Source: Nothopassalora personata
Lineage: Eukaryota > Ascomycota > Dothideomycetes > Mycosphaerellales > Mycosphaerellaceae
Reading direction: 5' to 3'
Assembly: GCA_033816765.1 (NCBI GenBank)
Contig: CM066294.1
Location: 1,426,001-1,490,000, forward strand
DNA length: 64,000 nucleotides
The translations under genes were made by a program, and so were the position numbers. The notes below the pieces were generated by a model. That model was not told where the DNA came from. It saw nothing but the letters and a program-made list of their open reading frames with translations, and made no database searches. Shown here in pieces: positions 1 through 9,982 of the stretch; the first letter of the stretch is position 1; each line of letters starts with the position of its first letter.

Positions 1-1395
1 CCGTGTCATTAGCGTAGGCGCTAAGCGCGAGGGACGCTAAGGGATAGCATATAAAGGATAACCTTATATACTACGGAGACGCGATCGTAGTACCTAGGGA
101 TCACGTAATTAGGTCGCATCTAATTTATATACACTACGACGACTTCCTTACGGGTCACTTTAGAAGGACTAAGACTAAAGAGCTATTGCGACGTAATTAT
201 TAGTAGGACTCGCTTAGTACGGACGTAAAGCAATACGTCTAAGCCTATAGAACCTACTAGGGTTCGAAGGCTAAACGCTATCGACCCTATAGTAGGCTAT
301 AACCGCTTCCTAGACCGGAGCGGCCGTAGTAGGAAATCACTATAGATTTTATTACGGACCTACCTCTAAGTACGTAAGCCGGTTACGTATATAATGCGAT
401 CCTAGTAATAGTCGATCGCTACTTAAAAATAAGCTTATACATCCCGACGACGAAGACTTGCATAGCCGTAGAGCTTACGAGGCTCCTACGAGACAAAGTC
501 GTGCGATACTATAGTGTCCCGTTAGGTATAGTAAGCGACCGAGGTCCGGTCTTTACTAGTTAGTTTTAGAGTGACTTCTACTTCGAGGCGCGTGTAAAGC
601 GTAAGCTATCTACGGCCTTTTACTCTTAGACTAACGGCTAAACTAAGAGGGTAAACTAAACCCTCGAATAATATCTTCGTTATTACTATAGTAATAATTA
701 AACTAAGTAGGCTAAGTAGCTTACAGTTACTAAATTCGTAGCTAATAACAGTATCTACCTAATACTACGGATGAGTCCGTTCGAGATAGCGTACGGTTAG
801 CGACCTAAGATTACCCCTACACTAACTAGATCTCGAGACGAGACCTAGGGGGGGGAAGTACTAGTAGCGGTAATAGCTACGAGTCGTATACAAAAACTAC
901 GCGCTATACTCGAGGAGCGATAGAAGGCTACAGTAGAAAGCTAGGCTCGCTACTATAATAAGACCTACTAAGCTAAGACCTACTACGTAGGTAACTTAGT
1001 CCTATTATCAACGAAGAACCTTAAGTTAGTAGTACTAAAGAAGAAGATAGGTCCGAAGTTTATCGGCCTATACCGCATTACGAACGCTATCGGTTCGTAG
1101 GCGTACCGCCTAGCGCTACTAGCCGACTTAAGGCTCTATAACGTCTTCTATATCTCTCTCCTCGAGCCGTATATCGGTAGCGATAAGCATGGACCCGTGC
1201 CCCCTCTAGCTAATAAGGACGGAGAGTATAAGGTAGAGGTAGTGCTAGATAGGCGTAAGCGTAAGGGTAAGCTATAGTATCTAGTCTAGTAGAAGGACTA
1301 GCTAGAGGAGTATAATAGCTAGGAACCGGCGGAGGGCCTCGCGAATGCGGATCGTATAGTAGCCGACTATAAGGCGTTAAGGAGAAGTAAATAAG
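1..1395 (+). mobile_element. RIP-degraded Ty3/gypsy chromovirus pol, 3' half (integrase and chromodomain)
   Basis: Read on the plus strand with stop codons tolerated, this stretch gives a Ty3-type integrase. A zinc-finger end near 200-250 is followed by the catalytic core: a DFITDLP-like block near 335-350, SDRGPVFT near 535-555, and a degraded QTDGQTERVN-like block near 630-655. The C-terminal GPKFIGLYRI block lies near 1050-1080 and a LLEPY box near 1160. A chromodomain follows at about 1222-1330 (EYKVEVVLDRRKRKGKL, then YLV.WK). Many CAG/CAA/TGG codons have become TAG/TAA, CpA is almost absent and TpA is very frequent, as expected from RIP. The 5' part of the element lies outside the window. 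An AATAAA at about 1419-1424 may be the old polyadenylation region. No working product is possible. Confidence 0.85.
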
Positions 1396-3079
1396 ACTAG
1401 TATAGGAGTACTAGAGCATAAATAAAACTTTTCTTAACTATAAACAAAATAAAAGCTAAAGAGTAGCGCGCCTACTAGGGGCTACGTAGAGTAGTAGCAG
1501 GCAAGGAGCCCGCGAGTAGCGTATAAGGCGAGCGCCTCAGTTGTCGTCGTCGCGTAGTAACTTAGGTAGGAATGCCTAGTCGGCGGCGGTAGTATTAATG
1601 TTCTACGCCTATAGGAACTAGGACTACGGTTAGTAGGGTATACGTATACGAGGAACATACGACTTACGGCGCGGCCGAGTTTGAATAGCCTATTAAGGGC
1701 GCGGTTCTACTCCTACTAGAGCGCGAGGGCTACGGCGGTAGTAGTAGCGGCGGCGGGGGTACGTATACGGGTCTCCCCGGCACGCTTGTGCTTATAGGCA
1801 TTAAACTACCTAATGGCCTATAGAAAGGGTTAGCCGAAGCATAGAAGACGCACTAGAGCCCCCCCGCGAGTAGTAGTCGACTCGTAGGAGCGAAGTAGCG
1901 ACTTACCTCCGTAATGTCGTTACCTAGCTAGGTACATAGGCGGATCTACTCTACTAGCTCCTACTACTAGAGGTCTATAGGCGCCTAGCCTATTATAGCC
2001 GTAAGGAAGTCGCGCTAGGAGCGCGCGGCGCGTAGGCGGCTTACTAGCGAGGTAATAGCGTAGCTAGTATTAGGCTCGTACTTGTATCTATTACGCCTAT
2101 AGCGGCCGCACTTCTTTAGGAGCTCGCCGGTAGTAATACTATTACAGTTATCGGCTTCGTCTAGTAAGTGGTTAGTATACGAATCGTAGGCGGCGCGCGT
2201 AGAGACTTACCCTTAACGAAGTATAGGAGGCACCGTATATATATATTAATCCTCTACGAGAGCTTAGTAGCGGGCGAGGGCGTTAGTAGCTACGAGGGGG
2301 ATGCTAGTCGCTTACGACTACTAGGCGTTCTAGGTACGTCGCGTACTAGAGCCGCCTAGCGGCGCTCGTCTTCTAAGGTGCTAGTAGTACTGTCGCTACT
2401 AATGCTACGGGAGGAGGCGGAGCGGCTAGAGGACGGAGGCGAGGAGGGCCCGTTAGATATAATAATAATAATACTAGCGAGGCGCTTACGGTAAGGGTAC
2501 GGTACGGGTACGTAGTAGTAGTGTAACGGAGGTAGTACGCTAGGGAACGTACTAGGAGAATAGGGCTAGGTTAGGCTAGAGTTTTATACCCCTAACTAGC
2601 TACGTCGGTATAGTAACTAAGCCTTACTTACCTACACCTATATAACGATACGTACGTAACCCGTATATAGGCCGTATAGTAACTATAGTTCTAGAAGTAC
2701 GTAGGAACCTCTACGTAGTAACTAGCGAGCTAAGGACAGCTCGTACGGGAGGGGAGGCAATTGTAAGGGGCAGCCTAGTAGCTAACCCTTATATATAGCC
2801 TTATATGTAACATACGGTCGCGACCGGCTACTAAGCCGCACGTAACACGTATACGTACACCTTACGACGCGCGATGCGTCTTAAACAAAAGGTAAGAATT
2901 AGTTCATCTACGACTAGTAGGTCGTAGGCGTACTATACATTACGACATCCCTTAATAATAGACGCGGTTTACGCGGTTCTTTCACTTTCGAGTAGATAGC
3001 GCGTCTAAGGGTAAGATAAGAGTAGGAAGAAGCGAAGACATCCTTACCTATAGACGAAGTAGGAAACATTAAGGTTATA
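1396..3079. other. RIP-mutated spacer between chromodomain and polypurine tract
   Basis: This 1.7-kb stretch lies between the end of pol and the polypurine tract of the left element. It carries the same TpA-rich, CpA-poor signature. On the minus strand, Ser/Arg-rich peptide stretches appear with many stops (around 2300-2480), so a broken antisense reading frame may have existed here. The old element at 49-63 kb has a recognisable antisense frame in the same relative place (49712-50350). I cannot align the two by eye. A copy of a short dispersed repeat (2707-2960) is embedded here. Confidence 0.4.
2707..2960. repeat. Dispersed ~200-bp repeat, copy A
   Basis: This copy shares long stretches with 3590-3830 and 48650-48850. 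Shared landmarks in order are TAGCTAACCCTTATATAT, an AAGCCG(T/C)ACGTAAC block, a TATACGTA block, and GGTCGTAGGCGTACTATA followed by TTACGA. Differences are mostly C/T or G/A, as in RIP. It could be a solo LTR of another family or a small non-autonomous element; no clear terminal repeats were found. Confidence 0.6.
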
Positions 3080-3102
3080 ACTAGTCTCGGGACGAGACTA
3101 GT
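3080..3102. other. Perfect inverted repeat next to the polypurine tract
   Basis: ACTAGTCTCG and CGAGACTAGT flank a GGA loop, forming a 10-bp perfect stem. It sits directly upstream of the polypurine tract of the left element. The old element at 49-63 kb has a related hairpin (AGCTCG/CGAGCT around TCC, 49633-49647) in the same place, and both contain CTCGGGACGAG when read in element orientation. Confidence 0.7.
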
Positions 3103-3523
3103 TAGAAAGGGGGATAGTGTTACGGTCTAAGCGCGATAGGCCTAAGGCTCCCCCGTACTAGCACGTAACGATATTAGGATCCGTGTCTCGTAACGTAGAT
3201 CCCCTATATAGAGGATCTATCGCTCCCTCGATAGACACTATAGACCCTTTAGATCTATAGGATCTATAGATAGACACTATAGATCTAGATAATATATTCC
3301 TTTATATTTAGGAACGTAGCGAAATGCCCTATAGCTTTTAGGGCGTTCAACTTACTATTTAATCTTACTGTTTAGAATATAACCTTACCTAACCGCTACC
3401 TTACCTCTACTTTATACTACTCTCCCTCCTACTCCTACTCGACGAGAATAAATCTCGATCGAACGAAGGTTACCTAACTTGTTAGTTAACTTAGTAAGAT
3501 TACAGGTTTAACTAAACCTAATA
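3103..3523 (+). repeat. Polypurine tract plus LTR of the left Ty3 element
   Basis: A purine-rich tract (TTAGAAAGGGGGATAG, about 3102-3117) is followed by an LTR that starts TGTTACGG at 3118 and ends near 3523 in CCTAATA, probably CCTAACA before RIP. Parts of it, such as TTTAGGAACG, the TACTATTTAATCTTACTGTT block and a TACTCTCCCTC block, resemble the reverse complement of the LTR at 49130-49614. The two elements therefore seem to be related families. The matching 5' LTR is outside the window. Confidence 0.65.
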
Positions 3524-3589
3524 GATACGTACGAGACCCGTAGGCGGATCGTATAGTAAAGGAATCTACGAGAAGTAGATAGATTACTT

Positions 3590-3830
3590 ATATAGAAACC
3601 TCCTAAAGCCACGAGCTAAGGGTAGCTCGTCCTAGCAGGGGAGGTAGTTATAAGGGTAGCCTATAGCTAACCCTTATATATAATACGGCTATACCTAGCT
3701 TAGTAAGCCGTACGTAACGCGTATACGTATACTAAGCGATACGTATAGCGTCTATAGAAGAAAGTAAGCTTTAGTTTATCTACGATTAGAAGATCGTAGG
3801 CGTACTATATATTACGATATCCCCTTATAG
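3590..3830. repeat. Dispersed ~200-bp repeat, copy B
   Basis: This is the second copy of the repeat at 2707-2960, in the same orientation and immediately after the left LTR. It ends with GTCGTAGGCG-like sequence (GATCGTAGGCGTACTATATA) and ATTACGATATCCCC. The sequence after it, to about 4130, is A/T-rich and RIP-like, with no gene that I can support. Confidence 0.6.
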
Positions 3831-4312
3831 TCCTTATAGGTCCTTATAACGGTTTAGTATAGTTTAGCTAATCGGGTAATTCTACTAATAGTAAGCCTTA
3901 GCAAAGCATCTATCTAACGTACATAAGCTAAGCGGGTGTATTATAATTTAAGTACAATTAGGCTTTATTTTATTAAACCTTAGGTACTAACTACTAAAAG
4001 ATAGGTAGTTTTAATTAGTTATCTATAGCGTTTTTATTTGTAATAACCTTTAGTCTTAGATAGACATATGCAATACACTGCTAGCTTGGTTAATACCTAG
4101 TATATTAGCCTAAATCAAGTGAAAAACTTAACTAAACAATCAGCTTGTTATAACGCGATAATTGGTCGTAATGCCATTTTTGAGCGTTTAGGCCACCGCT
4201 CTCGAGTGCTCGACCGCGCATCATTACTTGAACTCCTCCCTTGATCAACCACGAAAGATGGGCTGAATCAACAACACGCACGCCCGCCGCGCAAGGCGAC
4301 ACCACCGTCACC

Positions 4313-5857
4313 ATGTCGTCCTCCGCGCAGCGGGCGCTGGAATACCTCGAACAGCTGCCTGGTACCACATTCACCAAATTGTACCAGCAGCCATCCACCG
4401 CGCTCGCCATATTCCGTCGAATGCTGCCTCACTTGGCCAAAACGCTAGTCATGGCAATGTTGTATATGCCAACACCGTTTGCGGCAGCAGATCTGGACAC
4501 GTGGATCCGATCAGACATGGCGAGCCAGCACGCGAAAGATAAGGCGATCAACACACTGCAGCGGCTGCGGATTCTCTTCGAGGATCAGCACAATGGAAAG
4601 CCTGCCCACAAGCTGTCGCCAATGTATGCAAAGAGTCTGCGGTTGGCCTTGACGGGCGGAGGCGACCATAGGTCATTTGGCGTGCCCTGCTCGACAGCGG
4701 ACAAGACGCCCATCACCATCGACTACCTGGACACTTTCGCGCGGAGACAATGGGAAGCGATATTGTACTATGTGGTGGGCAGTGCTAACCGCGCCCTGTC
4801 TGGCGAAGTGGACATATCGCCGGGTACGAAGTCCCTGCTTCAGAAGGGCGAGTTCGTCAACGTGATGAGTGGAGGAAGACAGAGAATGATTAGCACGACC
4901 GGCTTCACCTTTCTTCTCCAAGATGTGAATGCACAGGTCTGGTCGCTATTGATTGTCTATCTAGACGTGTCGTCTTCGGTAAGACATACCGTACGACATG
5001 AGACGCACCAACCACTAACCACACCCAAGCTCCGCATGGATCCTGTCGAAGTCCTCTCTTTCCTCTTCACACTCGGCTCCCTCGAGCTAGGAATCTCCTA
5101 CAGCACCGCCAATCTCACCCCAACCCAACAACAAATGCTCGAAGACCTCTCAGACTTCGGCCTGATCTACCGCCGTACGCCCGACTCACAGCGCTACTAT
5201 CCAACCCGCCTCGCCACGACCCTCACCTCCGACGCCCCCGCCCTCACAAACAACAGCCTGATGAAAACAAACGTAACAACCGGCGACCCATCCACCGACC
5301 TCGCCGCCTCTGCCTCCGACGAGAAAGGCTTCATAATCCTCGAAACCAACTATCGCCTCTACGCCTACACCTCCTCGCCCCTCTTAATCTCCATCCTCTC
5401 CCTCTTCGCCAGCCTAAATACCCGCTACCCCAACCTCATAACCGCCAAAATCACAAAGGCTTCCACACAAAACGCCATAGCCGCAGGCATAACCTCGGAC
5501 CAAATCATCGACTACCTTACCACCCACGCCCACCCTGTCCTCCGGCGACAGGCAGCAGTCAACGATGCGCCCATCCTTCCACCAACTGTAGTCGATCAGA
5601 TTAAACTCTGGCAGATGGAAGGAGAGAGGATGGAAGCTACTAAGGGTTACCTCATTCGAGATATTGGGTCGCAGGAAGAGTACGACAAAGCGGTCAATTA
5701 TGCGGATGCCATTGGAGTGTTGGCGAAAGAGTTCAGACATAAAGGTAGTTTCTTTGTGACGAGGATGGAGCAGATGCAGGGATACTTTAAGAACGAGGCT
5801 GCGAAGAAGAAGGAGCGGAAAGAAGCTGCTGAGAGGCAGAAGATGGGGATTGCATAA
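4313..5857 (+). CDS. tfb2: TFIIH core subunit TFB2 (p52)
   Basis: A single exon of 514 codons, close to the length of yeast Tfb2. The N-terminal block EYLEQLPGTTFTKLYQQPST, followed by an AIFRRMLPHLAKTLVMAML-type segment, is the family signature. The central Tfb2 body and the C-terminal region (DQIKLWQMEGERM ... YLIRDI) follow. Tfb2 binds and stimulates the XPB/Ssl2 ATPase in TFIIH and so acts in transcription initiation and nucleotide excision repair in the nucleus. I chose the ATG at 4313 because it has a CACCATG context and starts MSSSAQRALEYLEQ; an in-frame ATG lies 24 codons upstream. The C-terminus is Lys/Glu-rich. RIP-mutated repeats end less than 200 bp upstream of the start. Confidence 0.93.
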   Translation: MSSSAQRALEYLEQLPGTTFTKLYQQPSTALAIFRRMLPHLAKTLVMAMLYMPTPFAAADLDTWIRSDMASQHAKDKAINTLQRLRILFEDQHNGKPAHKLSPMYAKSLRLALTGGGDHRSFGVPCSTADKTPITIDYLDTFARRQWEAILYYVVGSANRALSGEVDISPGTKSLLQKGEFVNVMSGGRQRMISTTGFTFLLQDVNAQVWSLLIVYLDVSSSVRHTVRHETHQPLTTPKLRMDPVEVLSFLFTLGSLELGISYSTANLTPTQQQMLEDLSDFGLIYRRTPDSQRYYPTRLATTLTSDAPALTNNSLMKTNVTTGDPSTDLAASASDEKGFIILETNYRLYAYTSSPLLISILSLFASLNTRYPNLITAKITKASTQNAIAAGITSDQIIDYLTTHAHPVLRRQAAVNDAPILPPTVVDQIKLWQMEGERMEATKGYLIRDIGSQEEYDKAVNYADAIGVLAKEFRHKGSFFVTRMEQMQGYFKNEAAKKKERKEAAERQKMGIA

Positions 5858-6088
5858 TGAAAGCGTCGATGAAGTGAGAGAGTTTGTCATGAGTTGGATT
5901 TGGGAGAGCGGTATCTATCATATGTGAGTAAACAGGTTGTTCTTTACATCCCGCTAGAGTGTATTGACGCCATCTATTCTTCAACCGGAGTCGTTTACAT
6001 TATCTCCGGTGACTGGCTCCAAGCATTATTTGATCTCCCGGATCTCTACTCAGGTAGCCATGCAAGACGATGATCCCTCTCCTGGCAC

Positions 6089-7787
6089 TCATGCGAAGCT
6101 CTTCTCCTTCCGACCCAGCAAACGATCAAATAAGCTGACTTTCCGAGCGGATCCCCAAGGCGAACTAGGCGAAGACGACTTGTCCTTCAAGCTCATCTCC
6201 AGCTGGCAGGATCGTGCTCCAGCAACTGGCGTAGCAAGCTCCGGCGTTCCTATAGCCGCGGCCAGCTGCTTCTGCCAGATGTAGAAGCTCCGCTTAGCTT
6301 CGTCTGTTGCACATTGGCTGTGTAGGAACTCGATAGCTCGACGCATCCGAGCGAAGTTGGCATCTGGGGCATGAATCTTGTCTGTATGGGACTTTGGGAC
6401 CCAGTCTTCGGACGAGCGGGATGGTGTGAGGATGTTAGACACCAGGAGCTCTTCGTTGCGATAGCGGTCGTTGAGGGTTGAGAAGCGGCCGGTCCAGTAG
6501 GCCGGTGGTTCGTGGATGCGGACCTTGAGGATCGTCAGCAGGAGTCACGATGGCATATGAAGCAGGACTTACTGCACGAGGGCTATCCACAACGGAATCA
6601 TTCCTCGACAATGTGGCCGGCAAGTCGTTCTCGCTGGTGATGACTTGCTCCAGAACAGGACAAAGGAGTGTTGAAGAAGAGCCGCTAGCAGTCCTTGGCT
6701 TCGCCTGGTTGAGCACCTGTGTACCGAGTGGTGTCTTTGGCGGAGGTGGTGTAGGAGCTCCACGAGCGGACATCAATCTCGTCGGCTTTATCTCTCCATG
6801 CGAAGAGCGATGGTTCGACTTTGCTGCCAATACTGGCTGCGAGTTCCACCTCTGCACTGGCTGCCCTGGTGTTGGTACCCTCTCTTTTGCGCTGCGATAT
6901 GCCGGACTGCTGTCATACTTCTGGGATAGTCGCTTGTACGCTCCTTCGGGTAAAGCGTTGTACTTTGGCAACGAGAGGGCAGAGCTGGAGAACGAGTTCC
7001 CAAGGCCATGACTGGGACTTGGTAGCGGGTCCGTCAAGTCGCTGATGTTCGACCAGTTCTGCGCGCTGACATACGTTGGTGACGGGCTGTAGAAGTCCTT
7101 CCTATCGATCATGTCGAGGCTTGGCAATGGCTTGATCGGACTGAGTGAGATGTTCTCCTTGAAAGCGGTCGAGCGAGCCCCGTGTACACCTTGATAGTCA
7201 TAGCTGGCCTGCAGCAATGGCTCGGTGTCAGATCTTGGCAGTGGCTTTCTTGCTGGCACGGGGATGTTCTCGATGCCGGCCGGGCGTGTGATGGAGGGTT
7301 TGCGGTTGCTTCGGGTTGGAGTCGGAAGTCGAGGTGACTGCACGGCAGACGGAAGGCGTGCATGTGATTTGGACTGTACAAGCGGATTGCTGGTCTTCTT
7401 CATGCGTGTCGGTATGGGCAGATTGCTGAAGGTCCTGCTTCGAGGCATGCCACCGATCGGATCGTCCGGCAGACAGATGTAGCTGCTTCTCTTAGATGAC
7501 GATTGGGGCTGTGCTGGCTCAAGTGGTCTGGAGTGGAACTTGGCGCTTTCGTGTTCGGCGAAGATCAGGTCTTTATGGCGTTCAGGAGCATTCACAACAG
7601 TGCTGGACAAGGACAAATTGCTGGTCGAGGTGGCCGGTGTGTCGGTGAGGGTGTTGTTATTAGAGCGGCGGCGATGGAAAGGGTTCAGTGACTGCAAAGA
7701 GGCGATGGAGCTGAGGCGGCGCAAAGAGCTGCGGCGAGTCTCGGCCTTGGGGGCACTCGACTCGCTGTCGCCCTTGCGAGAAGGCAT
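6089..7787 (-). CDS. Conserved disordered fungal protein with EPPAYWTGRF motif
   Basis: There are two exons on the minus strand, 7787-6573 and 6523-6089, giving 549 residues. The 49-nt intron (6524-6572) has a GTAAGT donor, a GCTGAC branch site and an AG acceptor, and joins in phase 0. Residues 1-405 are Ser/Pro/Arg-rich low complexity (for example RRSSLRRLSSIASL near the N-terminus), suggesting a phosphorylated disordered region. Exon 2 opens with VRIHEPPAYWTGRF and a STLNDRYRNEELL segment, the only well-ordered part, followed by a predicted helix and a basic C-terminus. I recall the PP.YWTGRF motif from uncharacterised proteins of filamentous fungi, but no function is known to me. The gene converges on TFB2. 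Confidence 0.75.
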
Positions 7788-7794
7788 TGGATTG

Positions 7795-7824
7795 TGGTGG
7801 TGGTGGTGGTGGTGGTGGTGGTGG
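7795..7824. repeat. (TGG)10 microsatellite in the 5' UTR
   Basis: There are ten TGG units on the plus strand, which is (CCA)10 in the mRNA of the minus-strand gene starting at 7787. The repeat ends seven bases before the start codon, so length changes would alter the leader but not the protein. Confidence 0.9.
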
Positions 7825-7829
7825 CAGAA

Positions 7830-8552
7830 TGGACGGGATATGTGTGAGCCAGTGTGACAAGGCGAGTGGACGCTGGTTCGCTATGGATTCGACTTGCAGC
7901 CGTGCACTGCCGGTCGATCTACAACGGTAGGAAGGCACAACCCGTACTTCACCTACGCTCAAACGGTTGACTCGGCAAGAGCGACGCTACACTGAAACAC
8001 GAGAACGGCGGCTTCCAGCACATCGACAGCGCCGTCGGACGTGTACCGCACTCCGTTCCCAGGGTGGACTTTTGATAAAAGCGATTGTGGGATCGTTGAT
8101 GCCGGGGCAAATATTCATCACTTCCAGCCTATGAGCCGCAGGGTTCATGGTGCCACTGAGGAACAAACAAATGCTCAAGAAGCATCGAAAGTCATGATGC
8201 TAAGGTTAGCAGTTCGAGCGATCACCAGTCTCGCTGTCTGAAGCTCTAAAGATGGGGAGGAAAGCAAGTTCGATAGCCTGGTTGGATATGGAGAAGCAGA
8301 GCTGGGAGCAGATGATAGACTTGCAGCTGCCTAATCCGGCGATTACATGCCTTGATGACTGCATATCCGTGAGAACTACTATTGCCTCCGCCCCCTGCTC
8401 GTACCTACGAGTACGTTCTCTGCCGCCTTAGTCTTCAAGTTCCTGACTTCGAGACACTTCCATCGACAATCTTCAAGCTAAGACAGTGAAGTTTGATCTA
8501 CCAACACGCGCGATGCGACGTCGCATCATAGCTCACCACAGTTTCTGCGCAG
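7830..8552. other. Intergenic region, no supported gene
   Basis: This lies between the disordered-protein gene and the F-box-like fragments. Only short open frames occur, on both strands, with no recognisable product or splice-linked extension. It presumably holds the promoter of the minus-strand gene at 6089-7787. Confidence 0.5.
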
Positions 8553-8756
8553 ATGGCCGATAGATGCGAAACGAACGCAGCAATCACCGTGTTCGGCATC
8601 TCAGAGTTAGTCGTAAATATCCTTCCCCCGAATCCGAAGGAACAGCTATTGGAGCTGTGCTCTCATGTGAAGCCAGACTTGCATTTGAGAATAACAAGTG
8701 AGGGTGCTGGGCAGCGTACATATCCACCACGTTTCTCAATGCCTTTTCCACCTTGA
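8553..8756 (+). pseudogene. F-box-like fragment (plus strand)
   Basis: A 67-codon open frame from an ATG at 8553. Residues 13-30 (TVFGISELVVNILPPNPK) resemble the start of short fungal F-box motifs of the type VF.IPELV.NIL..LP.K.LL, followed by EQLLELCSHVKP. After about residue 45 the match ends and the frame closes. The length is far below that of a normal F-box adaptor, so this is either a truncated relic or a first exon whose continuation I could not find. It faces two minus-strand F-box-like genes within 1.5 kb. Confidence 0.4.
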
Positions 8757-8789
8757 CCTTTTGCGTTAGGATACTTCCACTACTGTAGT

Positions 8790-9135
8790 TAGCACACCAG
8801 CTCCGCCCCGAATGCAGCTCCGACCTTGATCTTGCGCCACCAGGCAGCCTTGGTGCAGTACATGGTGTTGTAGTCGAAGCGGACAGCGGCTCGTCTCGTG
8901 ACTCGAGAGCGGAGGAATCTCAGGAGTCTCCCCGGGTCTATAATCCAGTGGATTGTCTCTTAGCATGAGCTGGCGGCATCTCGATGAGTTTGCGATGACG
9001 GCTTTGAAGGTGCTGTTGATGGACTGGAAGACCAAGAGATCGAAGGATCTGGCGAAGATGGGAATGTTCTCGAGTAGCTCCGGAATTACGAAGACTTGGG
9101 TGCAGCTTTTGGCGCACTGGTGTCGGTGGTCTGTA
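8790..9135 (-). pseudogene. F-box-like relic 1, no start codon and frameshifted
   Basis: The minus strand encodes VFVIPELLENI at about 9102-9070, then a DLLVFQSINSTFKAVI segment and SSRCRQLMLRD, which is an F-box-like motif close to the one at 9794-9982. No in-frame ATG precedes it; the frame is closed by a stop about 70 bases upstream of the motif. Downstream the plausible coding frame changes near 8935: the other frame continues RLLRFLRSRVTRR and then VRFDYNTMYCTKAAWW, ending near 8790 in FGAELVC. The missing start and the frame change together suggest a pseudogene, unless a short upstream exon was missed. Confidence 0.5.
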
Positions 9136-9510
9136 CAGTTGAGCAGTAGCGTGTATCATACTATGATGCGCAGTGGGTACTGACTGAAGTCATGGCCGCG
9201 ATGGTGCTGGTACTGACCATGTTGAGGTGGTTTGAGGTCGTTCGGGGATCGTATGTCTGTGAGTGAAAATATTGAATGGTGCAGGCGTGCTCAAAGGATG
9301 GAGATGATTATCGAGCCACAGCTTGTGCAAATGTTGTGTTGAACCGACGGACGCACTATGCTGTAGCTCTGACTGTCGAATGCTCCAACCGATCTGCACA
9401 GCTCCATGCTCATTGCCGAGAGACCGCTACCAAGCCTCGCGCGTATGATGCCGCTCACTCAGATCTCATTTCTTCCCCTATCGCGCATTTTAACTGCTAG
9501 CCGATCCACA

Positions 9511-9982
9511 TCACTGTAACCCCAAAGACCCGAGAATGTCTCTAATGGTAGCCTCTGCTGCTACTTTACCATTTTGACGATACTCATAGCTGGCCACGAG
9601 TAGCTCATTGCCCTCGAGAACAGACTCCACTCTGACATCTTTCCACGTCCCGCTCCGCGCACATGGCATGTTCTTGAAACCTTCCTCGATCTCCAGCCAG
9701 CATGTATGGCTGGAGTGCGCTTGAAGCTCAAGCGGATCGTCGCATCTGAAGTTCGAGTCCAATAGGATACATCAAGTAGCGTATCTTGTCGTCCTACAGA
9801 AAGCCGATAAGTCCTCCGCGGTCGTTGCTTCTCTCCAGGAACATGAGCCGTCGAAGTCTCTTTGACCGACATATGAGGTCGTGGAAAGTGGTGTCGACGG
9901 ACTGGATGGCGAAGAGATTGAAGTGATCGGCGTGCAACAGGATGTTCTCAAGTAGTTCCGGTACAGCAAATACCTTGCTCAC
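9511..9982 (-). CDS. Small F-box-like protein
   Basis: The minus strand starts MSKVFAVPELLENIL at 9982, followed by FNLFAIQSVDTTFHDLI and a basic RLRRLMFLE segment: a complete F-box-like motif in the first 50 residues. F-box proteins link substrates to SCF ubiquitin ligases through Skp1. The first frame closes at 9797. A 52-nt intron (GTAGGA donor, TTCAG acceptor) would join it in frame to CDDPLELQAHSSH and run to a stop at 9511, giving about 140 residues. The donor is weak and no good branch site is visible, so the structure is uncertain. It is a paralogue of the relic at 8790-9135 in the same orientation. Confidence 0.5.

Noticed and set aside
841..860. Run of G near 848-855 as a polypurine tract of the left element
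   Set aside because: It lies inside the integrase coding region; the real tract is at 3103-3117 next to an LTR terminus.
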